Assembly: GCA_011800805.1 (NCBI GenBank)
Contig: MPNW01000465.1
Coordinates: 46,104-110,103, forward strand
Source: Hirudo medicinalis
Taxonomy: Eukaryota; Annelida; Clitellata; Hirudinida; Hirudinidae
Reading direction: 5' to 3'
Length of the DNA stretch: 64,000 nt
Positions 49,301 through 61,012 of this stretch are shown one piece after another. The notes under the pieces are model-generated. The model saw only the letters and a program-made list of their open reading frames with translations, was not told the origin of the DNA and searched no databases. A program made the position numbers and the translations under genes. Position 1 is the first letter of the stretch; each line of letters starts with the position of its first letter.

Positions 49301-52300
49301 CATATCCGCCAACAACCACAACTTGGATGGAATCACCCTGGAGAAGGCATACGAGTTCCTGCAGATGACAAATCACCTCATGCTGACAGTTAAGTCCAAT
49401 CTTTTGGGTGAGTAAGGCTACTTACTGACGATAATGATGATGATAACGATAAGTGTGATGTTGGCGATGAATTAGCAATTGAAGTGAAATACATTTTCAA
49501 AAATGTAAAAAGTTCAAAACAAGAGAAATGAATAATAATGATTCTTTCATGGCAATCTGAAGGGACGTGTTTGTGTTGTTGTCACAAATTAAAATCCGTT
49601 GAACATTTCCAAACATTTCAAATGAGCAATCTTTTTTACTTTACTTTGACTTTGTGATTCCCAATCTCTATGACATTTGAGTCCATTAACAGCTTCTGCT
49701 TTTTTAATATTGACATTTTATAAAGGTATTTTATTTTATTTACTTTCAAATGTAATAATAATAATAATTATTATTATAATTACAATATTATCAAAAATTA
49801 TAATTATTATAACAACAGTAGGTTAAGGGTAATTTCATGAATGAAATGAAATTTAGAAACATATCTTGTAAACATTAATGTAAATTATTTAACAAATATA
49901 AAGTGATTCGTTGAACTTTTAGAATGAGAAGGAATTTATAATTATTTGCATAATTTAGAAAACAAACTGCTGGTGGATTTTGAATGATTTAAAACAACTA
50001 AGTTTCATTTCAACCACTCAGTGTTTTATAGCAGAACAATTTTTAAAGGATTTCTTGTCTAATTTTAAAACATTAGACGACAAGGCAAACATTCGTCATG
50101 CTCTGCCAACATCTATTATGTCACAAGCACCTCAAACATTCGATCACGTTACTCCTTCATTCTTGCAATTTGTTTCTCCTTTCAAGACTTTGAAAAATTG
50201 AGAATGAAGGCCTCACTGCGAGATTGCACTTCTCTTGCATCATCGACGACGAACGATCGACCAACTGCCCCCAAACAAGCATCGGAATGGGGCAGGGCTC
50301 ACCTTCTCCCCAGAGACCTAGATGGTAATCTCTCCTCGTCGGACTCGCCTCTCAGGGGTGGCAAGAGGTCGGACCAGTCTCCCCAGGCTTCGAGACTCAG
50401 ACAGGCGCTCGGCAAAATGAACCTCATGCAGAAGAGCGAGACTTGGTTATTTCATGTTCCTATTTATAATTTGTTAAAAATCATTTAATAACTAGATTTT
50501 TTAAAACAGCTTTGCCAGTGATGTATTCAAACTCGTTGTTTATTTGTTAATCTATTTAATTAATTAAATTAATTTTATTCATCCCGTTATTATTTATGTC
50601 TTTTAAATACCACCAAATAATTGCCCTCAAAGAATTGGATGATTGGGACGGTGCCCCGCAACGGGATTCGAACCCGTACTGCCATCGTGAGAGGCGCATT
50701 AGACCATGCTCCTTGCCTTCAGTAGCTCTCGAGTTTAAAGCTCGTGTGCGATTTAGGAAAGGGTGAAAGATGGAAAACTGGAAAGTTTAAAATTTAAAAT
50801 AGCACGGTTGATCTACGGGTGGCTTAGAGAATGACGTGTGCAATTTTCAAGTCGCTACCGTTCACCGTTTGAGAGGAGTTCTTGGGACAGACAGACACAA
50901 ACAAGCACTTTCTGTTTTATATTATAGATTTAAATATGTTACAGCATATTTTACCTCTTCAAAACTCACTTAATTATTTCTGAATCACATGCATGTAACT
51001 GTCACGTTAAATGTGAACTGCATCATTTCCCTTTAATTGGCTGTGATGTGATATTAATTTGACGTGTGACCTTAATTGGCCTGTGATCTTATTGGACGTG
51101 TGATCTTTAGAGACCACAGAGCAGAAAGGTCTCGCGTAAATTCATAAATTCACGACACGAGGCTTTATTTTCATTGTCGCCCTGAAAACGTTGATCAATG
51201 CTTCGGTCTCGTTTGGCAATGAGTTTGCACCACTGTGTGTTTATGCTGCCACCTATCCACTTATTTCCTTTCTTTTTTTATTCAACGACATTTCCATTGG
51301 CTCGAAGTTGGGGCTCCAACCATCTGATTCTTAAAGTCGTTCAAAAGTCCAAATAAAGATTCTCTTTTATTTGCTTGGGTTTGACTGGAGGACTGATATT
51401 TTACCATACCGAGTTTTGAACGATCTAAGCTTTATAAGGTTAATAAAGTTAATAAGTTAATAAGTTAATGTGGGCCTCAAAAGGAAGTTTTTCAAATCGG
51501 ACTACGCAGAATACGATCTCCGGCGAAGTGAGAAGAAATATTTTTTTTTTTTCATTTTTATTTTTTTTTTTTTATCTTCAAAGGAGACGTCGGCGGCGGC
51601 TGTTTGTCTTTAATTATTCAGCGTCCAATCCGGTTTTTTTGCCCTCTGCTCATAGGAAAAAACAGCACTCTTTCCAAACGGCATCTGTATTTGCGCAATC
51701 CACAAGAAGGTCAATGAATGTTTGTTGAAGACCATCGAGAAATTTAAGCGTTTTTCAGCTCTCAGAGATTCAATGAATGAGGGATATTTTTTAAAACTTG
51801 GTGTCAAGAACAATTTCAAACGTTTCAGCATTTAGTTCTGGACAAAAAACAGGTATATGATGGTGATGGTGATGATAACGACGATGATGATAATGTTATC
51901 ATTGCTTAACATTAATTTTAACTTAACTTTTTTTTAAATTTTATTTTCCTGACCAAAACAATCTAAAAAAAAAGCAATCCGTCAAAAAAAACCAACATCC
52001 AGATATTTAGAGTCTCCCAACGTGGGAGTTCGGGATCTCCGCGGGACTATGAACTGGGGACTTAATTAAATAAGTAAAACTGTTGCGCTCAATTCATTAG
52101 AAACCAAAACCGAAAGTCATTCAAAAAACAACAAACCACTAATTTTGTTGATTTCATTCGTTCGACCATTCGTCACGGAAGGCTCTAGGTTGTCCTCTGA
52201 TCCTTACCATCCATTTGTTGCTTCCTCCCTTCTGGCTGACTTCTTTTATTTTTTCTCTGTGAAAAACTCTTTGCATTCATCTCTGTCTTTCTAGGAAAGG

Positions 52301-54976
52301 TCTTGACTCAGGATTACTTTCCTGAAGAGTTCGTTCTCTGTCAATTTGTTGCTCTTGTCCAGGACCAAGTTCTTGGTAATAAGTTTTCAATGCTGATCCA
52401 AACAGGTCTTGAATTGAGGAATCACCAACTTTTCTGCCAATTCTAAACATTTCAAGAATTTTATTGTTTATTACCATGCCTGTTACTTCTTGCAGAAGTT
52501 TCCACACAAGTTCTTTGTCTTTAGACTTGATGTGTCCAACATCTTCTGCCAAATTGTAGATTATGTTGTTCTGTATCCTCTATCTTTCATTTTTATTTCT
52601 TTGTTCTTGTGTTCTTGTATCTGTCACTGAGCCTTGAACTTTTTCAACATCTGTGATCAGGGTTTCTACTTTATTCTTAAACAGATTGGACCCCTGTTTA
52701 CTTTCTTGCCGTTTTTCATGAAAACTTTATTTATTTCCTTCAAATTTTGTTGAAGTCCTCCTATTATCGGTCGTCCCGACAATCAGTTTGATTTCTCCGA
52801 CATCCTCGGTCAAGGCTTTTAACTGTTCGTTTGAATCTTTCGAACTTTCGTCTGCAAATTTCCTAAGTCGATCCTCGTGTGCTTTCCACGATAACAACAT
52901 TGGCTCAAATGAACATGGAGAAGTTTGGCAGCAACTTTTGATCCGCAATCGGCCTGTTTGGCATTTCTCGGCCTCGTCGCGACTTCTTTTTGAAACCTCC
53001 GAAGAACTTTTTCACAGGAATAAACCAAATACGAGATTGAACTCACCTTTAATGGTCTTTTAAACGCAATTTGTCAACGAATTAGAGCACTTACAACTTT
53101 TTTTTTACATAGTAACTCGTCGTTGTTGTTGTTGTTGAAGAAATGTGTAATTAATTAAGTGTAATTATTTATTTGTAATTAATTAATTGTAATTAACAAT
53201 ATTTACTTCTTCTAATGATTAATTTACCTGAGGTGTAAATTATTATTTTTAATTCTCCTTTATTATTATTATTATTATTATTAATATTTATCATTTATAA
53301 ATCAGATAACTCTGTTTCGCCAGATGAATGGCCAAACTATAGTGAAGTTGAAAATGAATTGAAACCCATTTAAATTGTTCTTCATGAGAACTTCAGCTTG
53401 TGTCAGATTCACCTTAACTCAATCTTAAACTTCTCCTGGAAATGGAAGGAAGGAAGGAAAGAAAGAAGGAAGGCAGGAAGGAGTCTCACATGCTTCCAGT
53501 GGAGCCTTCCTAAAGTGTTTCCCATTTCATCTGTTCTATCAACTTCAGTTGCTTGAATCTCAGAATTTTTTTGCTTCAAATAATGATGATCATCATCACC
53601 ATCGAGAGATTTATTCTTCACCTCATACAGTAGTAAGATACCTGGTTTAGCAGCTAACATTTAAGATTTCAATTTAAGTTGTGACATCAAAAGTTTCAAA
53701 ACAGTGGCTTCCTAAGTCAAAAGTTTGAACAATTTTCACAATGTTTCCTTTAATTTAACAAGAATGAAAGCCAAGGTTGAAAAGCAATGGTTGTTCAGCT
53801 AATTAAATCATTTGTGGTTCTCTTGTGAGGCACGTAACATAATTTTTCAGTTGTTCAGTTGAAAGTAGATCCTGAGTGAAGCGTAATGGTCATTAAGGAA
53901 TCCATAGATTGAAACCTTGAATTCCTTCTATGCTTCTTTTGAATCATTCATTCAATCTTTCTTCCTTTCATCCGACAAGATTGAGGCAGGATGGCTCAAT
54001 GGGTTGCGTTCCTGCATGTGGCGGTATAATGGCAACAGCTAAAATGTGTCCTGTTTGCAGCCCGGTCTGCACCGTCAGAGAGCCCCTCGAGCAGTGGTGC
54101 TACGTAAATGGTAGAACGGTTTCAAAGTGCCTTCACATCCTTTTTGGATTCAAGAGGCACTCAAAAGATCGACTAAACACAAATACAAAAATGTGTTTCT
54201 CTCCTTTTTAATTTTTCACATCCTCAAACAATGATTTAGTGGTAGAAGATTTGAAAGAAATGTGAATAAATAAATGCACAGCCAAATAATTGAAAGATTT
54301 GATCAAAAGGTTGCTTATTAAAAAGTGAAATGAAGGATGAGAGAAGTAATAACAAAACAATTCACTCCTCGATTCGGGAAATCCCCCAAAGAAGAAAATC
54401 TGAAAGCTTAGGATTTTGAATAGTTTGTCCAAAATCAAAAACCTTTTGTGTGTTGGTATTTTCTTAATTAAAATCTTTTTCGGTATTCAATTTCAGTGAA
54501 TTAACTGTGAATAGAATAGATGCACATTACAGATAATTATGGTCATAATTATGATATATTATTCATGAGCATTCAGCCATTCATGCTGCTTATTAGGGAT
54601 GCAGAATAAGAGGGAATTCTTTTGTTTTTAATCGATTTTTGGTTTAATCCGGTCCATATACATTAATACCTAACGATACATTCTTGGTTAACAGTCGGTC
54701 ATTTACAATAATAATTATGACCATATTTGTAATCATAATTATTAAACTTTTAAACTAAGACTTTCTTAAGACCTATGACAATGGTAATTGCATTGGTAAT
54801 AGTTGTGATGCCAAGTACTGATTTACAGTCACTTGGGGCAAGTTACAAACTACATCTCCTTACCACTACTAGAAATTAGATTACCTACATGCAAACAGAT
54901 ATTTGGCTTATAATGTCGCGTTAGTCTTCAACTTAATCACTTAATTATTACACGATGTAAGTGAATGTGTGGATGG

Positions 54977-55052
<76 letters not shown>

Positions 55053-58000
55053 GACACTTTCTGGATGAGAAATTTCTTCGGTAACAGTTACTATGGTGGC
55101 GGCAGCGATGTTTGCAGCAAGATGGCCGTCAGAAATGAAGCGGAAAATAACGGATGCACTGCGAGTAAGCAAAACAACATCCAACGCAATCAGTCATGCG
55201 TAATCCCCGCCATGGAGACTCAAATCGTATGATCGCTCTCTGTGGAATGTTCTGTAATTCTTTAGTGCTTCCCTGCATGAGATTCGTTCTGTTGTCCCTC
55301 ATCCCATCATTCGTCCAATCATCCATCCACCCATCCATCCATCCACCCATCCATCCATATAGTCGTCATGGATGATGGATTTCGTTCATGGGGCAGGTGC
55401 ATCTTTCTCTGTTTGCCTGTGATGGATTTATTGCAGGACTGATGGATTAATGGAAAAGGACAGCTCAATGTCATCACCTGATATTTATTCTGCTGATAAT
55501 GATGATGTTGTTATTGTTGTTGATGATGATGATGATGATGACGATGACGATGATGATGATGATAATGATGAAGATGATGACTGGGAAGTGGTGGTGTTGG
55601 TGATAATGCTTCTATTTCTGATGGCAATAAATAATGATATTTTGACTAAAGCTTCAGAAATAATGGAATTTAAAAATCAATTTGAAATGCCGTTGACTGT
55701 AAACAGGTCATAACTTCAACAGTGTTACACTCAAAATGTAAATATATTTTTTGAAGCCTTCATAAAAACGTTAAGCAGAATATTTTGATAGCTAAATATT
55801 CAAATGAGAAATAACTAAGCTAGGGATTGATGTTTAAAATTTATCATTGGTCGGACTTTTCTTAAAAAAACATCGAACGTTGATTTAATGGCTTATTGTT
55901 GGCATTTGTCGTTGTTACAAATATCACTTCTAATATTGTGTTACCAATATTTATCTACTAAATCTACTACATTTATATACTAAAACCTACTAACATTACA
56001 TTTAGTAATTCATTATTTTATAATTTATTACCAACCACTGCACACCAACAGCGAGAACTACGCCGGGTTCAGGAACAGCATCTCTTCAACTTCGGGCATC
56101 CTCGACTCTGCCTCCCTGTGCAACTGGAGCAACAACGTCTCTTTCAACCAATCCATGGACCTTCAAAATGCCTCAAAATCATCTGCACTCTTCTCCCCCG
56201 GAGTCTGTCAGTTTCCACAGGAGGACACCTCGGCCATTGCCGTGTACAGGGCGGATCAGACCCACAAACACATTCTCGTCAAGAGGGTCGTTATACTTTG
56301 AAGGACTTTGTTATTACTTGTTATAAGATTATTGTTATTTATTATTATTACATATTATAATATTATTATTATTTATTATTACTGATTAAATGTACCTGTT
56401 TTATCTGTTGTAATTATTATGTGATGCATACATTGTTTACATTCATTTACAACAATTTAATTCAGTTGAAGTTATTCAATTCTTATTCAATCCTTTGTTT
56501 ACTTTTTGTTTCAAGCTTCAACTTATTTTGATTTTAAAATAACAAAAAAGTCTTCAATAAAATTGTTGAAATTTATCTGCAAGTTGTGCCAAATGATAAT
56601 CTTCAGAGTACAACAGTTCAGGAAGCAATTGAAGCTGTGTTGTTGGAGTTTGAGATAACAGACCCTCCTGGGTTGGTCTTCCAAACATCTCCTTTCAGAA
56701 ATTATTATCTATTTAACTTAGCCATAAATTATTTTATCAGTCATTCCACAAAACATTCATTTCAATGCTAGCAGTGCTTTAGTGGGGTCGAATGTGTGAC
56801 CTCAAGTGAATAAATTACGTTCGGTAAAATTTGGTTTCATTGCAGCCAATATTCCTTGTGCCAAATCACCCTGGACGAGGATGGCACCATAAAGACCAAA
56901 CACCTTCCCAACCACGTGTCGGAGCTGGCAGAGAGGTGCACTCTCAATTCAAGGCAGGAATTTAAAAAAATAAATTGTTTTGTATGTAATATGATGTTGC
57001 TGTAATATTTATTATTGTTGTTGTTGTTGTTAATGTTTTCATTGTTATTATTGAAATTCTAGGAATTTTTTCGTACATTATTTTCTATTCGTTTTCTGTT
57101 GGTATTTTAGTGCATTGATATTTAAATTTAATGACGTTATTATTATTTTTATTATTATTATTATTTTTATTATTATTATTATTGTTATTGTTATTGTTAT
57201 TACATTACTATGATAATTTGGTTGCTGTTATAACAATTTATCTGATGAGTTACAAGTAATTTACTCGGATTGAATGCAATTCATCGGCAGGATAAAAACA
57301 TGACTGCATTGATAGATTATTGATTGTGATTTACTGAATGGTCGACGGACGAATCCTTCTCCAGGTACTACCTGAGAGACGTCAGACGCCTGGAGAAGCT
57401 GGTGACCGGAGACCTGACTTCCGTGCTGTCGACCGACGTGAACCTCCTCCAGCTGCCCTTCTCCGAGGTGGCGTCACAGTTGACTCGGAGGGACATGCAG
57501 TTGTTCTGCAGCATCGACCCTGTCGAGTACGTCAACGACCTTTTCGAGATCTCGTCCGTGCCTCAACTCACGAGATTCTCTGAGGTGCATTGATGTGAAT
57601 TAATTGATATTCATCGATTATGTGTTGACTACTTAATATTAATATTACATTTATTAGTATTACAGTAGGAAGAAGTGAGCTGTTTAGTGTTTTGAACATT
57701 TCTAGCATCTGCTAGAATTATGTAATATTTTTAATATTACTCGAAATGGATGTATTTGATGAGTAATTGAAGGAATGTTAAATGGTTGTAAAAAATAAGT
57801 TGCATAATTGCATAGTTAATTGAACAATTGGTTGCAGCTCGTCAACGAGGAGATGTTTTGGGTGGTGACTGAGGTTTGCAGTGAACAGAATTGCCTGAAG
57901 AGGTCGAAAATATTGAAGCAGTTCATCAAAATTGCTGGTCAGTTCAGAGTTTTTCAGAGAAAATAAATTTGACTTTTGATTTTTTTATTTATTTATTTAT

Positions 58001-60981
58001 CTCGATCACACATCTTCATCATCACCATCATCATCATCATCACCATCACCATCATCATCATCATCATATGCCTTGACATCCAAACCATGCTTTTCAATAC
58101 TTCAGAAAGATGCCACAAACTGAACAATTTCAACTCCATGTTTGCCGTCCTCAGCGGCTTGGGTCACGGTTCCGTTTCCAGACTTCGTCAGACCTGGGAG
58201 AAACTGCCGGACAAATACTGCAAGCTGTTCGAGGTCAATTCGAAGTCGAGTTGCAGATTATAATCTTCTCTCGTTGTACTTCAGTGTTCTTCTTCTTGTG
58301 TGTGCCATTGAAACACTGCTGAGTTGTCTTCAATGCCAAACAAAATGTTTTTTTTTTTTCTAATTAATAAGAGATCTAATGTAATCAGAGATGCCATTGA
58401 CTGATTATTTCAATTAGTAATTGCAATCATTTTGAGTTACAATTTAATTCACCACTTAGCAATGTCCGTGAATTGTTGCTTGGTTTACAAAGTTATGAAT
58501 GTTATTAATGTTATGAAGTTGAATGTCTACTTTGTTAATGTCATGAAAATATTTACTGTTACAATTATTAGGAGATGCAGGGAGTGATGGATCCCTCAAG
58601 GAACATGCTCAAATACAGAAACCTTCTTCTGTCTTCTCAGCCTCCTTTGGTCAGCCGATCCTCCATTGATCACTAATTTTTCATGCATGTTTTCGAGCAA
58701 CAATTCATGAGCATTTGAATGCAAACATAAGTCTTGCATTGTATTTCATCTGCTTATTTCTATTTGTATTCGATTGTATTTTGGCGAAGATTCGAGTGCC
58801 GCCATTATTTGCACCGGTTGTCGAGTTATTCACTAAAATAATTGCAGACCTTTTGCGTAGCGTGCTTCCCAAGGGCGCATCCCAGTTCATTGTGGCATGT
58901 CATTCGTTCCCCTTTTTGTTCGTTGATCATCCAACAATTTCTGTGCATTAAAATGTTTATTTGTTATTTTAAATTTAATTCAGTTTAAATTTATCTTCAA
59001 TTTACAACCTATGGCAAGCTTCCGTGTTGATGTCGATTTAAGTCGTTTAAGTTTTAAAATCACTCAAAAATGTCACGATAATTCAACGCCGACCTCCCGG
59101 GTGCCCGTGCAAACGAAGCCCCCCATCATTTTGAGGCTCCACCTCCCCACACGATTCTTATGCATTTATGCATGTAGAAGAACTTTCCCTCTGAGATTGA
59201 AGGATCGTATCGCCTCGTGGATGAGATTAATTCTCCGAAAGAGAATGGAGTTGCATTCCATCATTTGTGCGGCCTTTCTAATGTATTGCCTGCATTTACT
59301 TCTCCGTGCTAAATCTCCAGAAGTGGTGGTGATGATGATTATGATGGTGGTGGTTATGGCGATATCAGTTTGTGATTCCTCATGAGTTGAAATTCATTTT
59401 TAATGTTTTCCTTTTTTTGCACTGTTTTAGTGTTATTTAATAATATTCAGTATTATTTCATCTTTCTTTCAATTCAACATTAGAAGAAAAATAGAAATTT
59501 CAAATACAAAATTCTCATCAAATTATCCTGCGTAATTCTTAATCTTAATTATGCATCGCAATTGTCTAATTAATATGCACTAATTATAATACTTAAATTA
59601 ATCTTCAGATACCCTTCTTTCCGCTGGTGAAGAAAGACTTGACGTTCATCCACTTTGGGAACGACTCCCGCATCGATGGCCTCATAAACTTCGACAAACT
59701 GCGCATGATCGCCAAGGAGATCAGACTCATCTTCAAGATGGCCTCCGTTGCTTCCTCTGACAAACTAAGTGTCGGTGGAATTATTCAAGAAATTATTCCG
59801 TTAATAAAATATGAAATTAATTAGCACCTTAACTGTTGTTACTAGATTATAATTATTTGATTTAATAAGGTTGCTACAAATGCATTTAAACGTCTAAAGA
59901 TCGAAATTAACGATTTCTTCGATCATTCAACTGCACGATCAGACTTCGAAAAATTCGATGGAGAGCCTCATGAGTTCCGGCTCGAGTTCCTCCCTGATCT
60001 CCGTGACCCCCTCCAAGAAGTTCGCCTCCTCGGCCTCCCTCACCACTCCACCAGTCAATGCCCTCAATGCCAAGAAAATCTATGAAGAGGTATTTTCACT
60101 TTAATGTTTATTTTACTGTTTATTGTCGCTGGTGATTTGTGTGACTTTAGAGAATTTTGAATGAAGAAGTGGAAGGAATATGTCCTCCATGCTGTTGAAT
60201 GTGGCTGTTACATTTGTTGATTTGTTGATTGTAAATTCACAAAACGATCTTAACTTCAGCTGAAATCTTTGAATAACTAGTTCTTGTTAACTCAATGGAT
60301 ATTAACTATATCGTAATTATTAATTGAAGTACTAATAATGATTGATAATTATTCCTGATAACGATAATAATGTTTGTAATTATGTTTATGCATGTTTTTC
60401 GCAGGGGCAGACGTCACGAACTGTGAAGACGTACATCGCCAACCTGAAGATCATCTCCGACGAGAACAAACTCTCAGTCATGTCGCTCACCTGCGAATCA
60501 AATGGTTGGTCGCACCTTTCTGGAACTTCAGTGGTTGTAATTTATTCATAATTTATTAAGTTATTCATTTTTGAAATATCATCATTGATCATTGATGATC
60601 ATCATATCATCATCATCATCATTATTATTATTATTGTTATTGTTATTATTATTAATAACAACTTGATTATTACTTAACTAAGAATCTTATTTTATGAAAT
60701 AAACTTAAATAACATTTAATTAATTAGTTAATAAGTTAATTAGGGTGTAATTATTTTACATTTGGACTTGGGAGATCTTGCAAAACACATATAGTGTTTA
60801 TCTGACAATTTAAAACAATTATTTCTGAGTTTTACAATCTTTGATCCATAAATGTGTTTGCAAAGTAGCTTCAGTTGTAAGCTCATGATGAGTCACAAAC
60901 AGCTGCATTAGGCTGATCAAAACATTTATTAATTAAAATAATTGTCCAAAGTTATTAGACATTTATTAATTATTAAAGTAA

Positions 60982-61012
<31 letters not shown>

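Larger units (their letters stand above)
50446..56051. other. RAPGEF intron 10, 5.6 kb, with mobile-element remnants
   Basis: It contains a tRNA-like fragment, a retrotransposon ORF1-like remnant, SINE copy 4 and long GAT arrays. No further host exon is recognised. Confidence 0.65.

Noticed and set aside
54969..55232. Poly-Asp open frame
   Set aside because: GAT microsatellite read-through.
57338..57583. 81-codon Arg/Pro-rich frame
   Set aside because: Second-frame shadow of RAPGEF exon 14.
59011..59385. 124-codon frame with a hydrophobic end
   Set aside because: Lies wholly in an intron between two CDC25-domain exons; ends in a GATGATG/GGTGG repeat; no family recognised.
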